Part shown: positions 1-11,500 of the stretch, in pieces
Position numbering within the stretch: position 1 is the stretch's first letter
How the letters are laid out: the number at the start of each line of letters is the position of its first letter
From: Steinernema hermaphroditum
Lineage: Eukaryota > Nematoda > Chromadorea > Rhabditida > Steinernematidae
Length of the DNA: 64,000 nt
NCBI GenBank assembly: GCA_030435675.1
Contig: JAUCMV010000006.1
Span: 372,001-436,000, forward strand
Direction of reading: 5' to 3'
Translations under genes and position numbers: made by a program
Notes under the pieces: generated by a model
Databases searched by the model: none
Told to the model about the DNA's origin: nothing
What the model saw: only the letters and a program-made list of their open reading frames with translations

Positions 1-3000
1 GTTCGCTGGCTTCTGGCCGACGACGAAGAGGCGCTGGGGAGCCGCCTAATCTAATAATCAAGGACCGCCCGCCTCCCGTTCCACTGTTGGAAAGCTGGCA
101 AATAGCAACAACTTCGTCGTCTGAAGCTAATCGCGGGCGACGGCGCACGTAGCCACTGGGAAGAAGCGCGCATTATGGTAATGAAATCAAGGAGATTTCG
201 CGTGCGAAATTATGATTTGAAGAGAATTCAGGCGAGAGTGCAGAGCAGACGCGTAACTTATTTAATTTGGCCGGAGCTTGTTCGAGTTAATTATGAGGAG
301 GCGCTGCTGTAGGACGCAGTTGGAAGTGAATGAAGTGCACTTAAGGGAGGACGAGGATGGCAAATGGAACATGAAAAGAAACACGGAATGTTGGGTACAA
401 GAGCCTTAAAGCTTAAGTACATCTTAAAATTCCGCACTTTTAAGGCGCTCTGTAAGTCGAGGAAAAGAGTCCAGTAAGAGAAAGTGGTTTACCTCACCAT
501 TACAGAGAAAAACAAGAATATTATACATGAAGTTTTCAGAAAATTAGCATACGTAGCAGCCTACGAAAAAAAAATCTAGATGCCAAATGTTACGGCGCAG
601 CAGCTTATCATTAATGACATCCATGTGGACCACAACAGCAAATAAGCAAATTTATACAAATTGGAATCTTCCAAAACAAACTCATCGCGACACCAAGCAC
701 AATGCAACTGTCCCGGGTTGAGAGTGTCCTGTGAATAAACCATCATAATATCTACCAGGAGTTCCCCATGCGTCTTAAGCGGCATATGCTATAAAAATGA
801 TCGAGTGTCTCACAAAACACAAAAGCCTCAAACGGAAAGAATCGGAAAACAGCCCAAAAACGAGTAAACCTATTGCTATTGAAGCTATCGAAGGAAAAGA
901 AAAAAACATTTCATCGCCATTTTAAGAAACGCACGTTAGTACACGAAAAAAATGGTGCGTACGAGAGCTGTTCTAAAAAGACGCCAAGTATAGCGCTTTT
1001 TTCGACATAGTTTAGACATAGTCGACATAAGGAATTGCTTCATGATTGTATCGCATTCGAGGACGTTCACTATACAGAGTCAAAAGATTCTTGATGGTTT
1101 GAAAATTGTGGTCGACTAAAATTTAATACCACGGCAACCTGTGATGGATCGCAGGTTCGAATCCATTCTAGAGCACATGGACAGCGTTTCTCATGGGCAG
1201 GTTACGTCACAACTTTTATGCAAGTAATAAGGGAAAATAAGGGAAATTGGCTTCAGTAAACGGCACTCGTTAACGAGGCATAGTTTTTGCTGCAGTTCAG
1301 TTCCGATGTCAGGTATACGACAACTTCGGAATACATTGTAAATAAGTGGAAATCGACGGCACAGGCTTAAAATTCCGACACATTTCACACCTTTCACTCT
1401 TCGCAACAATCAACACATTAAACTGTTCCGGAAACGCAGTGTTTGAGAAGAAGACGGTGAAATGCGAAAACCCAAAAGCGAAAAACGCTGCTCGAGCTCT
1501 GGAGGCGATTTTATTAAAGTCGTCAGGTGTCCGTTCCCCAGGCCAGACTCTTGGAATCGATCGGTAGCGCGGACGCCGATCGACAGGACCGCGGAAAATG
1601 TGAAAAACATCTTCATTCCAATAATTTCGCTGGATCAACACTACTTCATCAACTGTTGTGTTCTACAGCAGATGAGTAACAGCGGATAACAGCACTTTTC
1701 GGAAAAATTTCCAGGATGCATAGTTCACCATTCAGACGACAAGTCGGTCTTCCCTTTTAAAATGGAGTTACTATGGAGACTTTTCAGAAATGAAAAATGT
1801 CTTTTCAAACGTTGGGAAAGCCGACTTGCGAAAAGTGCAAAAATCTAAACTAAATCGATATGCACATGCATAAGCTAACTATGAACGTTGATATTTCCGA
1901 TAATTACTCAAAACAACAAGGTTCTACAACAGATTGATTGAATATTTGGATGCATGTGAATACATTAGATGCATGTTTTAAATGACCACGGCAGACAACA
2001 GATTTTCAAACTGACCCCAACCGCAACGATTTGTTACTTTACGTGTTTTTATTGTAAAGTTTTCATACATACTCCCGGATAATGGCCCGATAGACGTGAC
2101 TATCTTATGCTCATTAAGTACACACTGGCCTGTTTACATGGCCCACCTCAGCCGATTATCAAAATTTTATGTTCACCTTATTGCAGTACAAAAGTCTCTC
2201 AAAATCAAAGCAAGCAATCACATTTTTGAAAGCGCAATTACTGATGAAGGTGACTAAAAGGCGAACTCCCGAAAACTAATCAATAACACATATTAGCGGT
2301 AAACATCGAAAATATATCGGTAAAGACAGTGCACGAGGAAGAGATGCTTATAACCGGAAAACTAATAAATTATCACAACAAGCGAGAAGAGTTGAGAAAC
2401 GGCTCGCTATGCGTCGTCCCTTTTTGACAAATATGCGGCGATAAGCAGTTTGAGCTAATCAGCGAAGGACGACACTTCCTCGAGGGGTCATTTGAGTGCA
2501 TCGCTGGGCGCGTTCGGAGAACGCCTCCGTCGTGGAGAACGCCAGAATTCAGCGTGCGGACAGATGGCCTGCGGGCATGATTTATCGTCTTGTACAAGCA
2601 AGACAAATCTGTTGATTGCAGAAAAGAGCTGCGTTAACAAATCTCTCTGGGTAGTGGCATTGATCTGAACAAGATAATTGGAGTCCGGAGAAAAAAAATC
2701 TCGAATGTCATTTGACATTGGGGAGGATAAATGAGTGATCTGAGCGGAGAAACGTGGTAAACACGAGATAAGGCCTTCCGGAATGGGTTGGGCCAGAGAC
2801 TAAAGAAAAAAAGTAACATAAGTCAACAGCAAACATTCATCACACACTATAAACATATGATACGAAATGATGACAGCGATGATCCCAATTGCAAAAGGGC
2901 TCTGTTTCTTCGGTACTCCTAGAAAACCGGTGATAAATTATAGTACGACAGAGCTTAAGAAATCATAGGAAAATTGGCTCATTTGGCAGTACGCAAAAGT

Positions 3001-4370
3001 AATTCTATGGGAGATCGGAACGATTCCTATTTTATCCTTTTGTACATGTTTACCAGTTAAATATATGAAAATGTAGGTTACAGACCAATCTAAATGAAAG
3101 ACATAGATTGACAGCTAACATTGAAAATTGTTTTCAGGCTTAGGCCAAAGCAAGTCGACTGTACACCACGATACGCCCATCGTGTTGAAAAATAGCTACA
3201 CGGGCACGTAACCACCACGATAAACGGCGGATAAGGCGCAGAAAGATTTCGAATACAATACTGCTGAGTTCATGCACACGAAAGCCATGTGATCATTGAA
3301 TAAAGCATTTTTAGTGTCTACATTCAACGTTATACAATATATCGTCAATATGTTAAATAAATCAAGCACGAAAGACCAGAGAGCTCATCGCATTCTACCT
3401 CACTTGAGGCGTATTACACTAATGACCGGTCATCGATATCGATCAACCCTTTATCGATGTAAATATTTATGGTGGGCGAGTCGTCAGTTTCTCCAAAATA
3501 TAGAGTGGTCCAAAAAGAGGGCGTCTAGGCATTTTTGTGACTATCCAAGCGTGAGATAAGTCGGAACATGAAAAAGAGAAGCGATAGATGACAAAAAGCA
3601 ACCGGTCTCGACAGTCTGATTTTCCGAATGACTAACTTCCCAGACCTCTAAGTGTCGTTTTTTGGTCATCGTTGGTCATATATCACGAAATAAACGAACA
3701 GCATGAATATCGTTTCACAAACATCAAAAAATTATTTGAAGGTCAAGAAAGTCGCGATCTTAGGTTAGCCGTTAAAATCACGATTACAAGCCATATCGCA
3801 TTTCAAAGGCTCGCGCCCCAACAGTTGTTCGTGTTTAGCATCGATTTTTTGTTTTAAAACCACATTAGTGACGAATTATTGTAAATCTATAGTCCCTTTT
3901 GAAAATGTAAGTTGTAGTTGTAAATACGCAGTATGTTTAATTTCAGATTTTTAAGGTGTCTTCAACACGCTATATAATCCTTAAAAAGCGTACGCACTTT
4001 TGTTTCCGAACGACATGAACACAAAAAAAGGATCGATACATTATCATAGAGGGCATATAACCGGTAAGGTTTTGCCTTGAACCAATAAAAGGTGATTCGG
4101 TGATAGTTAAGTCTTTAAGTCTAGAAGTATAGATTGATGCTAAATCTCATAAAGTCGGATACAGTTCGTTCGGGAAATGGTGTCAGTGATGTCCCCAAAA
4201 ACAAATATTTATTAGATCGGTAAAATATGAGTAAGAGCTTCCCTCTTCCTTGTTAAACCGAGTGTAAACAAGTTCATGTTGCTTTTTTAGCATTTCAATG
4301 TAAATTCGCGGCTAATCTAGTGATGGTGAACATCTTGAGTAGCACCAAAACTGGCTATATAAAACACGGA
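1..4370. other. gene-free stretch at left edge
   Basis: I find no convincing exon here on either strand. The open frames are short, overlap each other on both strands, and lack recognisable protein motifs or nematode-style splice pairs. The stretch is AT-rich with scattered homopolymer runs. A tRNA B-box-like string occurs near 1152, but no tRNA fold goes with it. It is probably intergenic or the far upstream region of a gene outside the window. Confidence 0.5.
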
Positions 4371-4419
4371 CTATGGGATAGAATACCGTCTTTCATAAAT
4401 CAATAAAGTCATCTTCAAG

Positions 4420-5050
4420 CGCCAGGCAAGTGGTGGTGTGGAGCTTCGCCTCCACGACCGAGGCCGAGGAGGCCAGAGTCCGTGCACGGTGCTCCGCCCC
4501 GAACGATGACAGAGTGAGTCTCCGGGAGAAGCGCAGCAAGTGTCCCGGTGGGCAAGCCGTGGGCCAGTGGCCGGCACTGCTGCGGGCCTGTACCATAACA
4601 ACAACGACGCGCCTATGACCACACCGGGGCGCTGTGGTCTCGTGGCGGTGGCGGACAATAGCGGTCCGGCACACTCCCGGGGCGGCGAAGAAGGGTGCTA
4701 AAGCGAGCCGCCGCGCCCGGCGGTCCATCGTCGCGCCAATGATGATGGTAGAAAAATCAACACAAGTCAGCTGTTGCCCGAATACATCGGCGACGACGAC
4801 GTCGACGCGATGACGACCTCTGGGGCTCGCACCTCGGTATAACCCGGGTGGAAACCGCTTTGCACGTCACCTCGGACCATGTGGCGACTGTGTTTACTAC
4901 AACCTTCCCTTTGACGTCAAGTAGAGTCTGTCGTTGCTGGAGGGTTTCCCTGATTGTTCTGTGTTCATTATGACCTCGCCGTTGATTCATTTTAGGGTCG
5001 GGGACAGGAGGTCCGAGCTGAGTGGAAAACGATGACGTCAAAAAGGTTTA
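4420..5050. other. GC-rich block without recognisable gene
   Basis: Base composition shifts abruptly to GC-rich between about 4420 and 4740 and stays mixed to about 5050. Long overlapping open frames on both strands follow from the low density of stop codons. None gives a protein I recognise. It could be a degraded repeat, a promoter or CpG-rich regulatory region, or a gene fragment; nothing in the sequence decides between these. Confidence 0.3.
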
Positions 5051-5249
5051 CGGGCGATGCGATGCGGCGCGAAAATGTGGAGCCGGAAGTCACGGCTATA
5101 AATAAGGGAGCTACTCATTAATCACATCGTGCTAATTAATGAAGTCTACTTATCGGGTTGACTTTGATGGTGATGTTTTATCCTTTTACTGATTTACCGT
5201 TTGTACGGTTTATCTTCTTGAATCAACGACAGTACGCCGCGCCGGACCT

Positions 5250-5630
5250 CTTATGAGTACAAAAAGGCACTGCGTCAGACCGTAGTCGACGGCGTTTTTC
5301 TGTCTTCGGTACAAGGCACAGCATCAACGTCGAACGCGGTGACCCCGTCGTTTGCGTTGGAGAAACGAAGATTCTTGTAGAGGCGCATACGGTGGAGCTC
5401 GGCCAACAATGTGGAATCCTCTTCGGTTCGACTGGTACCGCGGACTTCGAAGTTGCATCGGGACCTCGGAATGCTTAGATGGTGACGAAGATGTTCTTGG
5501 CAAAAAGTTGGCACCACTGTTCGCTGGTGTTCCAGGCCTTGAATTTACTGTGTCCTTTCATGCTTTCCGCAATGACAGCCCGGCTCCCATTCTTAGCAAA
5601 AACCACTCAACTCATTTCTGACAGAGCGAA
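5250..5630 (+). repeat. dispersed repeat family R1, copy C
   Basis: This block is a diverged copy of a repeat also found at about 52575-53130 (opposite strand), 54690-54940, 62640-63110 and 63440-63775. The shared core reads LGKKLAPLFAGVPGL here and LGKTLELRLPGVPGLL in the copy at 52.7 kb. The outer ends also match: a run encoding CTEDRKTPSTTV then stop on the minus strand pairs with CAEARRPTTTE then stop in the other copy. Similarity survives at both DNA and peptide level, but no copy shows a full gene. Orientation is given relative to the GVPGL reading direction. Confidence 0.55.
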
Positions 5631-5999
5631 CACCAAATGACCAATCGCTACCAACGTGAACTGATCTTATGTTGGCAAATACAGTACGACAACATTCATT
5701 TACAGGTTTAGAGCACAAAGAACATTAGCAACAACCCAGAAAACTCTAAAGTTAGCCGTCATCTTGAAAATTAAAAGCATTTCAAGCCAGTGAATCATTC
5801 CTCACCACGAGTGCCATCAGCAAATTGTAAGAAGCATCCCAAGATGCACGCCGTAGACCTGTAGAGCTCTACATATTAACACAAATTAATAGAAAGTTAA
5901 TACAAAGTTTTAAACCTTTGAGTATATTACCTTTGAGAATGAACATCAATTGACGGACACTTCGACCGGAATGGTGATGACCCAAAAGGCATAAATCCG

Positions 6000-6085
6000 T
6001 TTCAACCGTCCCCCTTGATTTCAACCGTCCCCCCTGAGATTTCGGCCGTCCCCCTGAGATCTGAACCGCCCCCTGCGATTTCAAA
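6000..6085. repeat. short C-rich tandem repeat
   Basis: About four imperfect units of roughly 20 bases, each containing an AACCGTCCCCC-like core followed by TGAGATTTC or a variant, lie head to tail. It is a small minisatellite next to the larger minisatellite element at 6410. Confidence 0.6.
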
Positions 6086-6409
6086 GTGAAGGTTTGCTAC
6101 ACACTCGCACAAAACAACGACGTTTGTTCAGCAGGCAATACATAATCTTTGCAGAAGTGTCTCTTCCACTTCAACAACGATGACCTGAGACAAACACACG
6201 CGAAAGAAATTTCTTTTTTTTTTCGAAATTGACAAATTATGCTTCAGCAAGTATCACTGTTACAACATGTTTTGTCAGCGGCCCCGTCAGGCCAAGTCTA
6301 CTAGCCGCCAGAGGCCCTCTCTAATTTTCTGTTCCAATTTTCCGACGTACTCGTAAAAACGATGTCACTCATTTATCACTTATCACTTTAAGTTAAAAAT
6401 AGTGGGGAG

Positions 6410-7190
6410 CAGAACGATTTGACGCGAACGATTTGCCGCAGTAACGATTTGCCGCGAACGATTTGACGCGAACGATTCGCCGCGAACGATTTGCCGCGAA
6501 CGATTTGCCGCGAACGATTTGCCGCGAACGATTCGCCGCGAACGATTTGCCGCGAACGATTTGCCGCGAACGATTCGCCGCGAACGATTTGCCGCGAACG
6601 ATTTGCCGCGAACGATTTGACGCGGGGACAAATCTACTTGCCGCGCCAGGCAATTCGTTCCGGGACCATTCTGTCGCCTTAGTTTCACCAATTTTCGACC
6701 TCTTTTTCGCTTTTTTCTTCGATTATCGAGCTGTTTCTGTCGGATTTCCAGTATAACTAACAAGATAACAGCCTACAAACTTAGGCTGCGAGCAAGCGAA
6801 GCGAGCCCTGTATTCATTTTTGGCTTGGCTTAGGCAAACCCCGGCTTGGCTTAGGCTCCGGCTTAGGACTATGCCTATTGATTTAAAGCGAGCCCGAAGG
6901 GCGAGCCTGTTGTCTTAACAGCTTCGCTGATATCTTAGTACTGCCGTACACGGAGCAAACAGCTTGATAATCGAAGAAAAAAGCGAAAAAGAGGTCGAAA
7001 ATTGGTGAAACTAAGGCGACAGAATGGTCCCGGAACGAATTGCCTGGCGCGGCAAGTAGATTTGTCCCCGCGTCAAATCGTTCGCGGCAAATCGTTCGCG
7101 GCAAATCGTTCGCGGCGAATCGTTCGCGGCAAATCGTTCGCGGCAAATCGTTCGCGGCGAATCGTTCGCGTCAAATCGTTACGCACCCAA
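6410..7190. repeat. inverted (foldback) element with minisatellite arms
   Basis: The left arm (about 6411-6737) has fifteen head-to-tail copies of a 14-base unit, GCGAACGATTTGCC and variants, followed by a unique segment running into a pyrimidine-rich tract. The right arm (about 6957-7190) is its reverse complement with eight copies of the unit. The spacer (about 6738-6956) carries GC-rich motifs such as AAGCGAGCCC and is related to a second locus near 20310-20465. Within the arrays, TTGCC and TCGCC units alternate in a three-unit (42-base) higher-order pattern that is mirrored for the innermost seven units of both arms. The structure fits a non-autonomous foldback transposon whose arms expanded. 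Open frames across it are translations of the repeat, not genes. Confidence 0.85.
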
Positions 7191-8560
7191 AATAGTGTAA
7201 TTACAAATGACGCTTTGCATGTCTCAATCGCACGAATATCTGAAATATGCTGCTGACAGTCAGCTCCAAAGAAGATAGTGGGACTAAATAATATTGAATC
7301 CCACGAAAAAAACAACTGCCAAACACCTAAGACGCAGTTTATCTTATAGACACGGACGGGTTTCCAAAATCACATCGAGAGTTATTATGGTAATAATGGA
7401 TGTTTACCTAACAGTAGTGGTGAAGCTGGAAACTGGGTATTGTAAGAGATTCCTTCGATGCACCACCCATGATAATTCGACAAGAGACTTAAACGCTGTG
7501 TATTTAGAAGGATATTTGAAAGTAAACATTTTGATCGGTCAACCAGCAGCTGAATCCATTCGGAGATGAAAGGGAATGTGCTAAAAATAAAGTAATTTTT
7601 GATTGAAACCTTGCTTCCAGTATGTTGTTTCTGATTTTCGGTGGTTACTTTATAGGTACTGCAAGCACCTATTTCACGAAGTTAACTTAAATCATTCCCC
7701 CAACAGATCATTCTATTCTCAGATGCCTTCAGCCGAGCCCATTTATATAACCCTAATTCTGCGAATTCACGCTTCTCAAATAATTGTTTGTTATGGAAAG
7801 AACGGAAGTTCTGTTTTTCTTCCGACTACAATTATCCGAATGAAAATGTCATTGCTACGCAATCTTCTACACTGTCCACATCCTAGCTGCTTTATGAAAA
7901 TGTCCTAGCTACTTTATTTTGTATCAGGACCATATCTTAGCCAATGTTAAACATAAGTGTACCCAAGTGTACATCTTGACAAAAGTCTGTTGTGTCATTT
8001 CCGTGACGATCTTAAGGTGAGACCGGTGGTAGAGGACCTTAGGATACAAGTCACCTGTCTGTCGTACACGAGAATACCAGCCCAGTCGTGATGAAGTTAT
8101 CGGATTCCGGCCTCTGGTGACGCTCGGACTGACGCCTATGGAAGTTTGGATACGAGGGCAAGGACGACCGCGGATCTACCGTACTGTCGATAAAACAGTT
8201 ATTCGACTGGAACCGAGATGCTCTCCAGGCCGCACTGTCTTTGTGACGCAACGCATTACGGCCGGCACTGGCTTCACCCTTCGACTTTTTCACACATCTT
8301 CCCTGTGATCTTTGATGTTTTAAGTATATTGGAAAAAGGAACTGCGGAGATAATCCGCAATGTGGGGCGACTGATCCGGGTGCAGGCGAACCGTTCCCGT
8401 CGCCCATTAATCTGATCGTGTCATTTCAGCGGAGCGAACAAGAAGTGCGTTTTTGGTTGAACACTGAACGAACATCCGATTTTCTTGCATTCGTGGACTG
8501 ATGTTGCGCAATTTTGCGTTATTTTGAAATTTTGATATTTTTTTTCTGCAACATTTCAGA
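7190..8560. other. intergenic stretch upstream of GCN2 gene
   Basis: No exon is supported here. A GC-richer block at about 8040-8410 has open frames on both strands but no motif I can name. The start of the next gene lies just downstream of an acceptor-like ACATTTCAG at 8551-8559. Confidence 0.5.
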
Positions 8561-8567
8561 TGATAAT

Positions 8568-11500
8568 ATGAAGGCGATAGAGGCCGACAATCAAGCGGCA
8601 CAAGATGAAGAGCTAGTTGTACTGAAATCGATCTTTTCGGCCGGAGAACTACGGATCAACAGCAGGACGGCATGGAATGTGAGTTCTGTTGTTTGCCAAC
8701 CCAATAAATAATCTGAGTTTTCCAGGCTTGGGCGCCAATCGACGTTTCAATCCAGATCGTGCCAACGGCGCATTCGAACGCGTTTGTGTCGCTCGTGCTC
8801 CGAGTCGTTTGTCCTGAAGAATACCCGGGAAAGTTCGTGTCCATGTTGCTTGCAATTTGCATTAAATATTTGCCTTTTAGATGCCCACATGTCAGCCTGG
8901 ATCAAGTCACCGGGCTCAACAGTTCGGCGTCCACAGATCTGCTGAAACAGCTGAACGCGCTATGCGAGGAACGCGCTCAAAACGTAACTGAATGGCCTAT
9001 ATTGCTTTGTTACGGTTACCCATTTAGAGAGACCCTGTTATCACGGAATTATGTGAATACGCGCGCGACTTTCTCTACAGATATAACAAGAAGAGTCCAA
9101 GCGATCATGAGGCAATGCTTCAGAATAAGTTGAAGAAGGAAACCGAAAATCAGGTGAGTGCAAACAATCCCTATTTTACGAAATTAATGATCATTACTTT
9201 CAGAGATTGAGGGCTATGCTGGAACAACAAGAGAAAGACGAAATTGAAGAAGAAAACGCACTCCGACAAGAACGAATGTTGGCCAAAATAGCCGATCGGG
9301 AGCGCGAGGATCTTATAAAAATAAAAACTTTGTCAATGTCGAAGGATGAACTTGGCGAGTCATTCAAAGTACGGACTTTTGACGACTCCATCATAACAAT
9401 CTACAAAAGTAAGACAGACCTGGCACCAGCAAGAAAGAATAGGCATCAACTGTGTACCGAATGGATCGCCTATATTGATGAGGTACGTTTCAAACAGTCA
9501 GCACCTTTTTTACAGAAGGTGTTGTAGAACCAAATGGCTTATGTTACCGAGTGGAACTTTGAGCACACTCTTGGCCGTGTAAAAAAGACATCGTCAGCGT
9601 CAGTAGACCTCACAAAATTCGAACGGGACTTGGATGAGTTTGTTGCTAACACTCTGCGAAGACTGCGAAGTTTGGACTCAATCGACCACTCGCTGTATTC
9701 GTACCTCTTCGTACACTTAATCAAGCGATCGACAGCGTTGACGAACTTCAAGTGTTCTCTTTTGATCGGCCAGAACATTGAGTCGCAGCACCGTCCACTG
9801 GATTCTGTCATCAGTGAAGTCAGAGCGAAATCGGTAGGTAACCTGGCCATGAGATAGAGTGATGGATCTATCCGACCTTTATTTTGATGATATTATGATC
9901 AAATAACTTTGTTGTGCTTGTTTCACTATTCGAGTTGCAGACCATGTTACTTCCTGTTTTCGCCTCTTCTGCAGTGTGCGCCCTGAAGTGGCTCCACGAT
10001 CAGCATCTCTACCACGGCGGAGTCGACCGATCGTCCGTGTGGTGGCACAAAGCCGACAACACTTTCAGAATATCTGACTTCTTCATATTGTAAGTTCGAT
10101 CGCTGTTGGGTAACGACACAAGTTCAACTCCCTAACACTTGAGGTCTTTTTTTGGCACACTGACATTCCGTTCTTTAGTCCGGTCATATCAAAACTGGCA
10201 AATGAATTCTTGGCGATAACATCGACAGGATCTAGGAAGAGCTCATCACCGCCCTCTGAAACCAAGGATAGCCTGAAGAACGCTCAGCAGCGGGACCTGT
10301 TCAACATAGGAACGTTGATGATGGACATGTACAGCGAGTCCGCCTCAGATTTCCAGAATCTCCCAGCGTCGTGTTTGCAATTTATCGAGCTTTGTCAGCA
10401 GGGAAACGCGAATGCCGATCAGCTTCTTGATCATGAATATCTCAACCGCGGTACGTTTACACGGCTTCAATAAAGGGATAAATTCTGGTATTTCCAGGGT
10501 TTTTTGACAATCTTCAAATGTCCAAATCGACAGCGTCAGAAGATCCAGTTGGCAGCTACGAGTTCCAGAAGAGTAGCCGGCTAATGAGTGAATGGGCAAT
10601 GAGGAAGCATCTCGGAGGTGGTGGATTTGGTGACGTTATCTTAGCGAAGTTAGCCACCCTTTCTTTCACACAGAATATCAACGCACTCCTAGGAACAAGG
10701 TTGATGGTAACGACTACGCTATTAAGCGGATCCGGCTAAATCCCCGAAGTGAGGCGCTCAATCGCAAGATCACCCGCGAGGCTAAACTCTTCTCAAAGCT
10801 GAACCATCCGAATATAGTTCGGTACTACAATGCATGGATCGAGAACGTCACTGTGGGAGAGAGTACAACTGATGGTGACACTAATTCCAGTAGAAAAACG
10901 ACAACCTCTGAACTGGATTCTGTGATCATCAGCGAGAAATTGAAGAACGTCGAGCAGAACGCGAAGAAAATTTTCTCACCAGAAACAACTTCTGAGTGGA
11001 CGACCAGTTTCAAAAGGGTCGAAGAAAGTCAAGAATCCACAGAAGGAGAATCAGGTGATGGGTTCTTTGGACAGTTTCCGGCGCGAGATCGTGTACACGT
11101 AGTCTTCTCACCGCAGCACGACATCTCCGGAGATTCAGAATTTGTGAGTGGTCAGCATTCGTCTCTTCTCTATATGCTTGTCTTAGGACATTCTGTTCGA
11201 AGACTCCCACATGCACATCGATGAAGGAGGTGATCAGCTCCATGATGACGAATCTGAGGACAATAATCAGACCAACTCAACGATTCTGTCACAGAACAAC
11301 GCCCTCCAGGTCCTCTACATCCAAATGGAGTACTGTCCGAAATCAACACTGCGGAATCTGATCAACACGGGCAACCTCTTCCGCCAGCCGAAGAAGGTGT
11401 GGAGAATATTCAGAGAAATCCTCAACGGTCTCCAGTACATCCATCATCAGGGGATGGTACACAGAGACATAAAACCGGTAGGTGAACAATGAATCTTTCA

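Noticed and set aside
1120..1175. Possible tRNA (GGTTCGAATCC at about 1153)
   Set aside because: No A-box, no pairing acceptor stem and no T-stem pairing; a chance or heavily decayed remnant.
4371..4740. Overlapping Arg/Pro-rich open frames of 60-110 codons
   Set aside because: They occur on both strands because GC-rich sequence has few stops; no motif, no splice signals.
6410..7190. CRISPR-like regular repeats
   Set aside because: Units are contiguous with no spacers, and the array is inverted in a eukaryotic genome.
6383..7315. Several open frames rich in RGKSFAANRSR or FAANDLPRTICRER repeats
   Set aside because: They are translations of the 14-base minisatellite in both orientations. 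The unit length of 14 also cycles the frames, so they are not a repeat protein.
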